A stretch of 64,000 nt of DNA from Zygaena filipendulae (Eukaryota; Arthropoda; Insecta; Lepidoptera; Zygaenidae), in the NCBI GenBank assembly GCA_907165275.2, contig OU015653.1, forward strand, positions 1,704,001 through 1,768,000, written 5' to 3'. The number at the start of each line of letters is the position of its first letter. Within the stretch, counting starts at the first letter, position 1. Below, in pieces: positions 11,631-32,100 of the stretch. The position numbers and the translations under genes are program-made. The notes beneath the pieces were generated by a model. That model searched no databases and was not told the origin of the DNA. It worked only from the letters and a program-made list of their open reading frames with translations.

Positions 11631-12047
11631 ATACATTATATACCTACGACACCTACGTATTATGTATGTTGTAATACATTCGTATTTTTCAAGTGGAAAC
11701 TGAGTAATTAAATTTTACTTCTGAGAATGTGAAACTAGGTTTATCTTAAGTAATGAAATAATATAATAACTTTTTGTGAATTGAATGAAGAAAGCTTCAA
11801 GGCTGAAATAATATTAGGTAAGTATTTTATGTATAAAATTGTACGGTTTTACGGCGATGTTGTAATTATACTGTCACATAGGTATACATACATACACACA
11901 CACAAACTACCCAACCACTAAAACCTCTGAAATAGCCTTTCTCCGCTTTACTTCGGATCTGCGGATTAAAATACCTACTTTATTTTTTAGCTGACTTGCA
12001 GATAGATAGTTTACTGCTGACCTATGAAGGTTATTATGATTTCGTTA
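11631..12047. other. AT-rich spacer, nothing recognised
   Basis: No gene or defined repeat seen; a short CA run lies at about 11891-11903. Confidence 0.4.
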
Positions 12048-12243
12048 TCCTTACCGATATTATAAATGCGAAAGTGAGTTTGTTTGTTCGATTGGCTTTC
12101 ACGCCTTAACTGCTCAACCGATCATTATGAAATTTTGCATGCAAGTTGTCAGAGGTATAGGGAAGGACAAAGGGTACTTTTTATCGCAGAATTCTCGAGG
12201 GAACTCCGAAATCACCGCGGGTAAAACCGCGGGAAACAGCTAG
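12048..12243 (+). mobile_element. Near-complete Lep1-like Helitron
   Basis: It begins TCCTTACCGATATTATAAAT and ends GGGAAACAGCTAG before T. The interior has TTGCATGCAAGTTGTCAG and the hairpin ACCGCGGGTAAAACCGCGGG. Confidence 0.85.
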
Positions 12244-12585
12244 TCATCAAATCATTGAACGCTATTTCGCTTTAAAGCACACTTTGATCCGCGATTGATC
12301 CATGGACCTTTTTTAATATGTCTACGGTAGAGATATTAACAACGTTCACTGCAATTCCCGTTCAGAAGTCGCTGTCGTGACGGGAAACGCTAGATTGTAC
12401 TTGTTTGTGAACTCAAAAGCCGCACACACTTTACTCGGCAATTCATCATTGCACAAAGAATATGAAGCGTGCGCGGCGCGCGCAGAAATCAACCTACGTA
12501 CTTATGTACCTTTTTTTCCAACAGCGGTATGAATGAAAACTTCTTTCGTCATTTTTAACATGTAAAATTTAGAAACAAACGCTTA

Positions 12586-12822
12586 CCACCGCACTCAGAG
12601 TCGACTTTAATGGTTACTTAGTTAAGTATAGATTTTTAAAACAAAACTGCCGCAATCAGACAAGTTTAATAAATCAATGTTAATTGGCATTTAACTAATT
12701 AAGTTACATCTCATTAAATGCCAATTAACATTGATTTATTAAACTTGTCTGATTGCGGCAGTTTTGTTTTAAAAATCTATACTTAACTAAGTAACCATTA
12801 AAATCGACTCTGAGTGCGGCCG
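12586..12822. mobile_element. Palindromic MITE (Harbinger-like), copy 2
   Basis: This is the same fold-back family as 8442-8683. The exact 3-bp flanks TTA (12583-12585) and TTA (12823-12825) form a target site duplication. The ends are CCACCGCACTC and GAGTGCGGCCG. The open frame on the minus strand that starts inside it is chance. Confidence 0.9.
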
Positions 12823-13487
12823 TTAGTGCTTTAAGTTTACGTTTAATTTTTCGGTTACCTCTCGTCACTTTACACGTAGCCAACACGTATTCTAATGCCT
12901 TAATTAACGCGCAGTTGGACATTAACATCAACGTTAACGTTAACGCAGGCGGAGCAGTAGCATAAAAGTTTAATTGCATCGCATTTACGTATACTTTTAT
13001 CTTTACATCTATACATGTAAATAAAATTGATCAGTTTCATTCAAATCACCGTTGACACAATAATTCTCTCACTCTAATATTTATCTGATGTCGTGTCTGG
13101 CGTACGTCGTGACTTCTTCATTGTGAACACGGACAATACGGCACAATTATACCTTAGCGTCTATCGAACAAGGATATGTCGTATGCCACTGTTCCTCCCA
13201 TTAAATAACAATTAGCTGAAGGCCAATCTTCACACGTCACTACACAGAGTAAAACTGGATAACAAACTAGGGGACTGACACCGTTACGTGCTAGTATGCG
13301 GCAATCAGTCCCCTGACTACTTGCGAGTAGGTACTGCGTCCTTTGTGTAATCGAAATTTCGATGGACAAAAATCGAAGTAGTGTTAAAAATAAGAAATGC
13401 TGTTAGATTGTGGCTCCACAAATTATAAGTACGTAGGTATTTATCGATTGCTTTGCGGAGTATACAATTTTATACGATTATATTACA
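12823..13487. other. Spacer with a short stem-loop
   Basis: No gene seen. AGGGGACTGA at about 13269 pairs with TCAGTCCCCT at about 13305, leaving a loop of about 25 bases. Function unknown. Confidence 0.35.
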
Positions 13488-13680
13488 CTAGCTGTACCCC
13501 GCGGCTTCACCCGCGGTAATTACGAATTTTCCGTGGTAATTCCGGGACAAAAGTATCCTATGTCCTTCTCTGTACCCCTGACAACGTGTTTGAAAAATTT
13601 CATGATGATCAGTTGAGCCGTTAAGGCGTCAAAGCGTTACAAACAAACTAATTCACTTTCGCATTTATAATAGTAAAGAT
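13488..13680 (-). mobile_element. Near-complete Lep1-like Helitron
   Basis: CTAGCTGTACCCCGCGG at the 3' end, CTGTACCCCTGACAACGTGT in the middle, and TTTATAATAGTAAAGAT at the 5' end. Confidence 0.85.
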
Positions 13681-14499
13681 TAAAATAGAAACCTGAATGT
13701 AATTTCGATTCTGTCGTTACTTTCAAAATCAAACTAAACCGAAAAAAAAAATCGCAATTACCGGTTCAAATCGGTTGAACCATTTTTGAGTTTTTATTGG
13801 ACGCACGGCAATTGTTTTTTATATAAGAGCATCCATAATATCTAGTTTAGACATAGGTACAATAATATTCCACAATGCTTTCGGTACTTTTCTTTTCAGC
13901 TAAACCGTAGAGTTTTGGCAAAACCTGTAAATATTTACGTACTATATAAAATGAATTGGTCAAAGGGAGTCGCAAAGTGACTATGCATATACCTACTGAA
14001 GTTAAATTAGTTATTTTTACCAATGAAACTCTAGTACGTATTAAATTCAGTTTAAAACTGTAATTTAACTTTCATATGTATTACACGTTGCGAAAACATG
14101 GCAGAAAATTACTCGGTTCTCATACTGCCAATGTAAAAACGACTATATTGCCAATGTTTTAAATACCAAATCCAGAATATCTTAATATTAATTTCTAGGC
14201 GTGTTTCACAAGTAGCAAACCTATGTTGAAATGTATTTGAAGTGTGATAAAGTTGAAATTACACTAGCAATTTTCAGCTTGATGTTCACTGACGCTAAGA
14301 GAGGTATCACTCTATATCCTTAGGGACAGTCTCAGGATCAGTCATCCGATCTGACTGGTTTTATATTATCTTAAAAGTATATCTACTTAACATATTTCAC
14401 ATAGTAATTTAATATGATATATTATAGGCTGGCTACCTATGTACAGTCAGAGTCTTAATTATAAAGAAAGAATGAAAAGAGAGACTCGGATAAGACTCG
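13681..14499. other. AT-rich spacer, nothing recognised
   Basis: No gene or defined repeat end seen. Confidence 0.4.
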
Positions 14500-14640
14500 A
14501 TAATTTCAGAAATCCCGCGGGAGTTCCAGAATAAACTATGAAATGATAAACTTAATATGTAAACCTTCCTTTTGAATCACTCTATCTATTGGTGAAAACC
14601 GCATTAAAATCCGTTCAGTAGTTTTTAACTGACTTCCAAA
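14500..14640 (-). mobile_element. Partial Helitron, CTATTGGTGAAAACCGC type
   Basis: ATCCCGCGGGAGTTCCAGAA and ATCACTCTATCTATTGGTGA with CCGTTCAGTAGTTTT match the interior of another Helitron subfamily. The CTAG end is missing. Confidence 0.6.
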
Positions 14641-14788
14641 AAAGAGGACGTTCTCAATTCGACAGTATGTTTTTTTTTAGTTTATCGCGAACAACAAGAA
14701 AGACTAATTAGTAAGATAGTAGGTAAGTGAGCAGTAGAAATACCTCGAGCACTCATCTCACAACAAATTGTAGGTAATCTTATTATAT

Positions 14789-15027
14789 ATCTATAAATAT
14801 AAAATGCTTTGTCCTGAATGACTGATGGATCAACGCCCAGCCTAAACCGCTGATCGTAGAGACCTGAAACTTGGAGGGTGTGTTCTTTGTATGACGTAGG
14901 CATCCAATAAGAAAGGATTTTTAAAAATTTAACCCCTAAGGGGATGAAAAAGGGTTGCAAAGTTTGTATGGAACAAGTCCGCGGGAATTCGAAATTATCG
15001 CGGGTGAAGCCGCGCGGGACAGCCAGT
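14789..15027 (+). mobile_element. Helitron, CCTGAATGACTGAT-type interior
   Basis: GTCCTGAATGACTGATGGAT, GAGACCTGAAACTTGGAGGG, AACCCCTAAGGGGATGAAAA and a 3' end TATCGCGGGTGAAGCCGCGC then GGGACAGCCAG. The same interior occurs at 55219-55437, 55510-55693 and 63380-63612. The 128-aa minus-strand frame here is antisense to this repeat. Confidence 0.8.
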
Positions 15028-15120
15028 CTTATATACAATCTTATGTGAGACGCCACTGTCACGCTCACTGAAAATATTGTCGCATCAACTTCCCATTCCG
15101 TGTACCTAAAGTGGGTTTGT

Positions 15121-15172
15121 GAAGCGACTAGACTAGCTAGCGCCTAGGTTAGCTAGCGACTAGACTAGCCAC
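15121..15172. repeat. Short tandem of CTAG-rich units
   Basis: AGCGACTAGACTAGC occurs twice, about 32 bases apart, with TAGCTAGCGCCTAGG between. The stretch is rich in CTAG, the target-like end of the local Helitrons, but no Helitron body is attached. Confidence 0.5.
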
Positions 15173-15303
15173 AAAGCGAAAATCGACCCGTGTAACCCCT
15201 TTTAATAATTAAAAAAAATTAGTACCTACCTAATCCAAAGATTTTAAGCTTTTTTTTTTTAATTGATCATATTTGACAAAATTATTGCATCAACAGTAAG
15301 TAG

Positions 15304-15430
15304 TAAGTGAACCTAACTGCTAAGCGAGGTATCGCAGGTTCGATCCCCTCATCAGGGTAAACGTTTTTTGATGGATGATGTTCACTCCGAGTCTGGGTCA
15401 ACTGAGTGTTCAGTATCAATGTACCTAGGT
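15304..15430 (+). mobile_element. SINE fragment
   Basis: CAGGTTCGATCCCC is a B-box-like T arm, followed by a body (GATGATGTTCACTCCGAGTC) like the other SINEs here. The A box is poor. Confidence 0.5.
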
Positions 15431-15939
15431 AATAAATCAGTTGTCTGATACAAATGTCGCATTAAGCTCTGCTTAATTCGGGACCAGATGGCGCTGTGAC
15501 ATAATGTCCGAGTATAAAAGAAGTACAAATAGTAGACACAAAGTAGAAATGTTTTGTCGTTATCACCCGAACTGTTGTTTTCCGAGATAAATAAATTGAC
15601 ACATCAATGGAGGCAAACAGCTGTGAATTCGATATTTCTCTGAAAAGCTATTCGTTCGACAGCAGCTGTTCCCTTTATTCTTGTCAGTATAAACGTAGGT
15701 TGGTGATACATTTATTATTATTGTCCGCCTATAACAACACAACGTATTTGTTCACGCGAAATCACCAGAACACTGATAATACGTAATGTTTTCTCCATTA
15801 TGCTATGTTTGTTTCGTTATGTATGTATATAAACAAGAAAAAATTGTTTTTTTTTCTGAACTCGAAATAACGGCACTAGATATTTTTGTTTCTATCACTG
15901 GAATCACTGAACCGATTTTCAATATTTATCAAAATATTA
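15431..15939. other. Spacer upstream of MORN4, nothing recognised
   Basis: No coding signal. AT-rich with scattered short repeats. Confidence 0.35.
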
Positions 15940-16102
15940 CCAGCTATCCCGTGGTTTCACCCGCGGTAATTTCTAAATGCACGTATTCCTCTTATCTATT
16001 GGTGAAAACCGCATGAAAATCCGTTCAGTTGTTTTGAAGTTTATCGCAAACAGACAGAGAGACGGACAGACGGGGCTGCGGACTTTGTTTTATAATATGT
16101 AT
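15940..16102 (-). mobile_element. Helitron, CTATTGGTGAAAACCGC type
   Basis: CCAGCTATCCCGTGGTTTCA marks the altered 3' end. The interior CTTATCTATTGGTGAAAACC and CCGTTCAGTTGTTTT, with CAGACAGAGAGACGGACAG and TTTATAATATGTATG, marks the subfamily. Confidence 0.7.
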
Positions 16103-16117
16103 GTACTTGTACCTACC

Positions 16118-16316
16118 TAAGCTGTTCCCCGCGGTTTCGCCCGCGTTTATTTTGGAGTACCCGCAGGAATTGCGGGATAACAAAAGTACCTACTCTATGT
16201 CCGTTTTTGTACGCCTGACAACGTGTATGCAAAATTTCATGACGATCGATTGAGCCGTTAAGGCGTGAATGCGCAACAAACAAACAAACTCACTTTCGCA
16301 TTTGTAACAGTAGGGA
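16118..16316 (-). mobile_element. Lep1-like Helitron
   Basis: AAGCTGTTCCCCGCGGTTTC, CGCCTGACAACGTGTATGC, GACGATCGATTGAGCCG and AACAGTAGGGA at the 5' end. Confidence 0.8.
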
Positions 16317-16371
16317 TTGTAGGTACATAATAATATGTCTATCTGTGATTATCTTAATTATTATATAATTA

Positions 16372-16574
16372 CTAGCTGTGCCCCGCGGTTTCACCCGCGG
16401 TAATTTCGGAGTTCCCGTAGGAATTCCGGGATAAAAAGTACCCTATGTTCTTCTCTGTACCCCTGACAACGTGCATGCCAAATTTCATCCCGATCTGTTC
16501 TGCCGTTTTTGCGTGATTGAGTAGGTAACAAACATCCAACCATCCACACTTTCACATTTATAATATTAGTAGGA
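16372..16574 (-). mobile_element. Near-complete Lep1-like Helitron
   Basis: It starts CTAGCTGTGCCCCGCGG after A and ends TTATAATATTAGTAGGA before T. The interior CTGTACCCCTGACAACGTGC is close to consensus. It sits about 90 bases upstream of the likely MORN4 start region. Confidence 0.9.
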
Positions 16575-16661
16575 TTTATCTAATTCAGAAGTTGACTGTA
16601 TGTAAGTGGTAAAATAATTGAATTAGGCATTGTAATCCATCGCTGTAGCGCGGAAACCTGT

Positions 16662-16666
16662 TCAGT
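16662..16666 (+). promoter_or_regulatory. Possible MORN4 initiator (TCAGT)
   Basis: TTCAGTGTCA fits the arthropod initiator TCAGT. It lies 36 bases before the proposed start codon and just after a Helitron-free, slightly GC-richer stretch. No TATA box is clear. This is inference only. Confidence 0.3.
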
Positions 16667-16701
16667 GTCACTTTTCTCCGGTCAGGGTGTACTTGGAAGC
16701 G

Positions 16702-24880
<8,179 letters not shown>

Positions 24881-24919
24881 AAATACAACAGTTTACGCAA
24901 GTTCAACCTTCAAGCTTGC

Positions 24920-25110
24920 CAAGCTTTGGGTGCTAATTCAATATGACCATAGCACACCGCGCCACAAAAATTGTTGAAAGTTTCACTTCAAAAAAATAAA
25001 TTTACAACGTGTTTTATGAAATACAGAATATTAATTTCCAATATTTTGACTTCTGGAGCGTTGGAGGAATGTTGTTGATCATAGTGAATAAGGACCCTGT
25101 TGCGTCAATT
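24920..25110 (-). mobile_element. MITE copy overlapping MORN4 3' UTR
   Basis: ATATGACCATAGCACACCGC, TTACAACGTG, ACAGAATATTAATTTCCAAT and ATAGTGAATAAGGACCCTG match the MITE at 18082-18318. It starts about 40 bases after the MORN4 stop codon. Confidence 0.7.
24995..25000 (+). terminator. Possible MORN4 poly(A) signal
   Basis: AATAAA is the first such hexamer after the stop codon, 115 bases downstream, and lies inside the MITE copy. Use of this signal is inferred. Confidence 0.4.
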
Positions 25111-25448
25111 GCGAGAAGTTATTTGAGTTCGCTTTTGCAACGTTTTGGCGGAATAGTTGTCGTTAAAAAAAAAAAATCTTCATTATGTTGTAGAAACTGT
25201 TAAAAGTTGTATGCTGTGTGAATAGTTATACTGGAAGGTTCAATTTTCACAGAGGTCAGAGTATATCCGCTATAGCTTATAATCAATCATAATATTATCC
25301 TTTAAAACATAAAAAAAAGCAAAAAGTGTTTACTCAAAAAGTGCCAAAAATGGCGGTTTTCAATAAAGCTTCTTTAAATTAGATTGCTATGTTGCAGATT
25401 AATAAATAATTAATTAACAACTAGTATTTACTCTATTTTATACACATA

Positions 25449-25651
25449 CTAGCTGCGCCCCGCGGTTTCACCGGCGGTAATTTCAGAGTTCCCGCGGGAA
25501 TTCCAGGATAAAAAGTACTCTGTGTCCTTCTCTGTATCCCTGATAACGTGCATGCCAAATTTCATCCAAATCCGTTCAGCTGTTTTTGCGTGATTGAGTA
25601 ACAAACATCCAAACATCTACACTTTCACATCTATAATATTGGTAAGTAGGA
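25449..25651 (-). mobile_element. Near-complete Lep1-like Helitron between the genes
   Basis: CTAGCTGCGCCCCGCGG to TATAATATTGGTAAGTAGGA; the interior CTGTATCCCTGATAACGTGC and AATCCGTTCAGCTGTTTTTG is close to consensus. It lies in the gap between the convergent genes. Confidence 0.88.
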
Positions 25652-25847
25652 TTATCTTGGTTGGTTTATTGTCCCTTTGTATTTAGGATTTTATTATTAT
25701 AGCTATATCTTTGCTTTTAATTTTATCCCATCACCACAAGGCGTCCCGAATAAACCACCGGCAAACTTATGGATAAATCAATAAAACGAAACACACAGCA
25801 CAGACAATATGTACTAAAAATGAATTTACGTTTAACATTTGTAAATG

Positions 25848-25903
25848 TTTATTATATAAATAGTGAAATATGCTATATTTTAATAAGTAAACTAAACATT
25901 TAT
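25848..25903 (-). terminator. Possible elongase poly(A) signals
   Basis: TTTATT on the plus strand at about 25848 and 25899 reads AATAAA on the minus strand, 150-205 bases after the elongase stop codon. The stretch 25740-26050 is repeat-poor, as expected for a 3' UTR. Confidence 0.45.
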
Positions 25904-26052
25904 TATTAAATAACAATAAATCTAAATGTTTTTTTTTTTTTAAATTACATTATAACAATACTATACAAGTCTTGACACGTATAGGCACCGACCTATTAAA
26001 AAATTAACCTTCATAATAAATTAACAAGTTCGTTTTTCGATTGATTGATTGA

Positions 26053-26136
26053 TCAATTGCATTTCAATTTTCTTTGTTCTATGACATCGTCGTCGTCGAG
26101 ACACTGACCATATCTGACCTCCATGCATTTGCTTCC
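26053..26136 (-). CDS. ELOVL4: Elongase exon 6 (C-terminus)
   Basis: A long T run and TTTACAG make a strong acceptor. The phase-0 frame encodes 27 residues with [16 protein letters not shown] and a TGA stop at 26055-26053. A longer frame over the same bases is out of phase with exon 5. The total length (294 aa), the KxKxx ending and the poly(A) signals downstream favour this exon, though ELO tails vary and cannot be checked by motif. Confidence 0.75.
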   Translation of the reverse strand, partial: GSKCMEVRYGQCLDDDDVIEQRKLKCN

Positions 26137-29100
26137 CTGTAAAAAAAAAAAAACAACACAATGTAACCAATACTAACGTAGTCTCTGCTAAATTAGAATA
26201 ACAACTATAATAATGCTTGGAAATTATCAAACAGAGCCATTTGTAACATCACATAAATGTGAACTGTGATACGGGACTCGAACCTGCAACATCCGTGGTA
26301 GCAGACGTAGGTACATCAACAGTGCTTTCAAATTACATATCAATACAAAAGAAATACGTATACAGGTGTTCCGTAAGTAGTACGACAAACTTAAGGAGAA
26401 GATAGATGGGAATGTGAACGAACTATCATACCTAATATGACAAAAAAAAATTTTAGTAAAAGTGTTGCCGTTTTCGAGAGTTTTTAAATTTTATTTATTT
26501 TTTCCGAAAATAAGCTCTTGTAGTATGTTTTCTTTTACTAATGTGTGCAAACAATCAGATATTTAAATATTTTCTTCAGTTCACTACAAGAGCTATTTTT
26601 TCTTTTTTCTTCTCTTTTTTCGAAAACGGCAATTTTTACTAAAGTAATTTTTTTATCATATTATAATAGTTCACATTCCCTCCCATCTACCTTCTCCTTT
26701 ACTTTGTCGTACTAATTACGGGACAATCTGTATATATTCAACGATCGCACCAGAATCAAATAACCTCATTCAATAAATTACCTACATACAACCTCAGTAT
26801 CAATTTGTTAATACACTGACTTTTTATATTTTGTTAAAAAAGATTCGTGTTACTTAAGTTATAAGGCGTTTACACTCAACGAGCAAAAACTCTTACGTCT
26901 ATGACGTAGGTACCAAGATTGCTCTGGTCACGCTATAAAATTATTGGAACGTTAAAAGTTGCATAAGCTTTAACATTCCAAGTGAAAGGTCCATTTATAT
27001 AACTTGTTTCTTTCTATCAGCTGTTTTATACTTGCATCATAATCTGGTTATGCAATAACAACGTTTGAGAACTTTCTAAGAGTTATTTATAATTTTAAAG
27101 GTCAATGTGCAAAATATTAACAACTAGCCGTCCCCCGCGGTTTCACCCCCTAATTTCAGAGTTTCCGTGGGAATTAATTTTATTTATTTTGCACTACTTG
27201 GAAAGCTTACAACTAGATATACAAAAGTAAGAATAGATAAAAATAAGGCCGATTATCAGCTTTCACATTTCTTCGAGATAAACATGAATTTAATTGAATG
27301 AATTGACTGAATTGATTAAAAATGAATGAATTTCAAGATAAAATGTCAATCAGGACTACCGTAGCTAAGATAGTATAAGTGAAACAATTTTCAAAATCGG
27401 GTCAGTAGATCCAAAGATTACCGTCTACAACGTCACAAACTCACAATTCACAAAAGAAATATTTCTTTGTATATAAAATGTAAATATAAAAAAAAAATAA
27501 AAAATATATATATATATATAAATGTGACAATGGATTTACAGTTTAGTAGTTACGTAGAAAAAGTCAGTCAAGCTACATTAATCAAGATTGGATGACGACC
27601 TTGACCTTTCAATTAAACAGTGACAGCACCGTTGACGCAGTGGTCAGCGAAACTGACTGCTACTCCAGGTATCACGGATTCGATTCCCAGGTTAGGGTGA
27701 ACATACATATATGTGATGAAAATCTGTCTTTAGCCTCAGTTGTGTTAAATACTAGCTGTTCCTTAAAAATATGTATTTCTGGTATTTTACAGGAGTGAAA
27801 CTAATATTATCCGTCATAAAAAAAATATATTTCTTCGATATCCTAACCTACTAATGTTATAAATACGAAAGTGAGTTTGTTTGTTTGTTTGTTAGGCTTT
27901 CACGCCTTATCGGCTCAACCGGTTATCACGAAGTTTTGCATACACGTTGTCCGGGGTACGAGGAAGGACATTTTTATCCGAACTAATCGGAGGTGAAACC
28001 GTGGGGAACAGCTAGTTTAAAAATAAATCCGAAGTAGAATATGTAAAAAAGAGCAAATACTAACTTTTAATGATGATTCTGCAGTATTAGCTCTAGTTAT
28101 AAAAATGTTTAAACGAAAGGTGCTTAAAAAACTTTTTAAACTAATGGGTAGGTACAAAACAAAACGGCAGAATGATCATCAAAACTTTTTAGCTACCCAT
28201 CTACCAACCTTTGTAACGAGGCGGCAGTATGCCACCACTCGTTGTGATATCTAGCGTCATCGATATAACCTACTTTTTATTTTTGAAAACTTGATGTATT
28301 TTGTATTCTATTTTGACATTTAACAAATAATATACCTATAACTAATATAATTTTAAATTTTAACAACAAAATTAAAGCGACTTCAAGAGTTCCATTGTCT
28401 TTCTCCGAAACTCATCAGAGCAGATCTATATGAAATTTAAATGGGACCATTCCGGAATAAACCGCTTTCGAAAAAAAAAAGAAATTTTGCAAATCCGTCT
28501 ATATAGGATGGAGATAACATCCGAATTGATAACCACCTTCTTTTTGAAGTCGGTTAAAAATGAGTGGGTGTTTTCTATTTTTTGTTTACTCACTCTATAT
28601 TGAGATATCGAACAACACACATCAAAATTATTATTATGGTACTTTTATTTTTCTCCAATAGGACATCAGTCTCCAATCACCCTTTTATTTATTTAAAAGT
28701 ATGAGCAGAGCCAGACGGAGGTCTATGAACCCCTGCCACCATACGAATCTGACACCTCATTCTATTCTACACAATGTTATTCTACTGTCGATTTCTTTTT
28801 AGCTAAATGAAAAAAGCTTTTTAACTCTTTGAAGATATGATTTTTCATAGCGGCTGACGTTAGTTTGACCCCTGTATGCTTTAATAACAAATTTCAATTT
28901 ATATACCTACGTTTTTCCCCATACAAATTAATGAATTATAAATTAATCATATGTATATTACCTTAGCAATATACGCCTTCATGTAGAAATTGCCGAAGAG
29001 CACAATGAACGAGATCATGTATATGATGAGGACGTAGTGCATCCAGAGAGGGAACTCGCAGCCGGTCCTGATGCCGTTAATGCCGAGGACTAGAGCACAG

Positions 29101-32100
29101 GTGAACTGTATCTGGAAGTACAAGGAATGTATATTAACATCACCATCTATAGCGGCTTCTATACTCATAATTAATCGTCAAGAATGACGATCGAATTCAT
29201 ATCGAGTTTGAAAGTTTAAACGAGGGGCTTACTATAGGAACCCCTCCCTCTCATTATCTCTTTCTCTTTCTTGCTGTTAAAAATTAAAATGTAACACGAT
29301 TTTATTGCGTTATGGCTAAGGCCACACTACAAAGAGCTTCGCTTTTTGGTAAATGCCAAGCTACTCGCTGAGTGACTAATCCTAGTGAACAGACATATTG
29401 CATACTAGTTGTGCGCGGTTTCACCCGTGTTAATTTCAGAGTTCCCGCGGGAATTCCGGGATAAAAAGTACCATATGTGTTAATCTGATGTATAAGCTAT
29501 ATTATTGTAAAGTTTCATTTAAATCCATAAAGTGGTTTTTGCGTGAAAGAGTAACAAACATCCATCCATCCATCCATCCGTACATACTTACAAACTTTCA
29601 CGTTTATAATATTAGTAGGACTATCGTACATAGGGGCGTTGCTTGCAGTATGGCCAGCTGCGATAGTGTTCTCCAGGATTAGTCATTCAGCGAGTAGCTT
29701 GCCTCTTAGCAATAAGCAAAGCCCTTTGTAGTGTGGCCTTAGCCTAAGCTTGTTTAAAAAACGAATTGTTTCTGATTTATTAATATTTTATTTTTTATTA
29801 TTTATGAAGTTAAATAATTAGTTTAATGCCCTTCTCAAAACGAATGAAACGAGCCGAAACTTGATGGGTATGCGTTCTTTTAAAATAGAGTTTCTATAGC
29901 CACCTTCTGGCTCCATCATGAGATCAGCTTCATGTAATTGCATTGTCATCTAATTTATATATGCATGATCGGGAGCCGGGAAGTGGGTCAATATCAACTT
30001 GCAAGATTTGATTACCTCTGCCATTTTTTTTCATAATATTGTCATAAATGTATTTAAATATAATTAATTATTTTTGTTTGTTTGTTGAATAATGTTTGTA
30101 TAAAATAATTGTAATTGTGTTGTGTCTCCGTTTCCAAATAAATGCCTTTCCTTTCTTCTTTTCTTTCTAAATGCTTTTGGTCTTGCCGCCGAGGGAAAAG
30201 GCTAGTTGAAAATAAAATTTGACTCACCAGTTGCAGAATGGTCAAGTATTTTTTCCACCACAAGAACTTGCTCACGGCTGGTCCGAACACCGATAGGCCG
30301 TAGTACGTGTACATGAGGACGTGAATGCCGCTGTTCACCATCGCTGGTAGGAAAGCTGGACAGGGGAGAGAAAAGAAAGCGGTACTTCAGTTATTGCTGT
30401 TACCAAAAAGCTTAGGCAAAGGCCTGAATATCTACTCTGGTTCTTTGTTAGGATATTCTTAACTTCTGAACTACACTCGACCGATTGTCGTGAAATTTTG
30501 CATACACTTTATCAGGGGTACAGAAAAGGACATTTTTACGGTTCTTTTTATCTCGGGACTAGCTGTACCCCGCGGTTTCACCCGCTATAAGTTCGGAGTT
30601 CCTGCGAGAATTTGGGATAAAAGTACCCCATGTCCTTACCTGTATCCTTGATAACGTGTATGCAAAATTACATGATGATCGGTTGAGCCGTTAAGGCGTG
30701 ATAGCGTAACAAACAAACTTACTTTCGTATTTATAATATTAGTAAGGATTACCGAAGGTGTTCCGAAATTGATACGGGTGAAACCATGAGGCACAGGTAC
30801 CTGACCGGAAATTCTCTCAATCGCTTATAACTGGATATTAAATCTTCCCGTTCTGTGCTACTCTCACCCGTACCCGCGACCTTCCAGGCAAAAGTTCAAC
30901 TCGAAAGAGATTTTTCCATCTATATAGTTTTTGTTAGTAACCAGACGCAATGTGGCTCGCCCACAGCCAAATGCCACTTTGTCTTACATGGAATTTCATT
31001 GTGTCTGATTGTTTTTCGTAGGGAAATTCCAAACATTGTTCTCTCCTTTGACTGGGTGACTTATCTATTAGTATATTAGCCATATATCTTGGCTCCTTAA
31101 CACTGTGAAATGATACATCATTGATTTTATAGGAAAGAAAGAATAAAATGTATCTATATGTGTTCTGATAAACAGCACCTTAATAAAATTTTCCAGTGGA
31201 CATGGATCCGAAAGTTCGAAGAATAGTTTCTCAAAGTGGTCTAAAGTGGAACAGTCTGAAAAAGAAGCATCTATTGAGAAAAGATATCCTTCCCGAGATA
31301 GAAAGCCCACAGAACATTTTTCTTTCTTGGTTTCTCATGATCCAGAAGAACCTATTTCTTACTCACAAGCTATTAATTCAGATGATGCCGATAGATGGCG
31401 TAATGCAATGAATGACGAGTATAATTCTCTAATGAAAATGAATACTTGGACCTTGGTACCTAAACCTGAAGGTGTGAAGCCCTTGCCTTGTAAATGGGTA
31501 TACAAACTTAAAAGAGATGCTCAAGGTAATGTGGTCAAGTATAAGGCTCGTCTAGTTGTGAAGGGATACAATCAAGTCGAAGGTATCGATTACTACGAGA
31601 CTTTTGCTCCGGTGGTGCGACATTCTTCTTTGCGAACTTTGCTTGCTATAGCTGCAGAAGAAAACCTAAAAATGCGTCACATGGACGTAGACACAGCTTT
31701 TCTAAATGGTGATCTCCAGGAGCAGGTCTATATGGCTCAACCAGCTGGATTCTCCGAAGGAAATAAAGTCTGTTTGCTACAGAGGTCTCTGTATGGTTTG
31801 AAACAGGCTCCCAGAGCTTGGAACATAAAGTTGAATGATACTCTTTCGAAGATTGGCTTCAACAGAACCTCTTCAGAACCTTGTGTGTATACCAAACTCT
31901 TTGGTACAGAGACTGTTATTTTGGCAGTATATGTTGATGACATAATTTGTTTTTATAAAAATGATTTGTCATTTGACACTGTCAAAGCAGATTTAGAAAA
32001 ATATTTTTCATTAAAGGATCTTGGAGAGTTGAAGTATTATTTAGGATTGAATATTTACAAAACTGATGACTCGATTGTGATAAATCAGAAGACTTACATC

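Noticed and set aside
12725..12979. 84-aa minus-strand frame
   Set aside because: Its C-terminal half lies in a palindromic MITE and it has no family motif.
14682..15068. 128-aa open frame on the minus strand
   Set aside because: It runs antisense through a Helitron (14789-15027); related frames appear wherever this repeat occurs.
26056..26230. Longer open frame over elongase exon 6
   Set aside because: It is out of phase with exon 5; the phase-0 frame gives a sensible tail and total length.
31196..31411. Separate small gene beginning MDMDPKVRR
   Set aside because: It is the out-of-frame reading of the 44-bp repeat and the copia pol start; the same 44 bases recur after the LTR.
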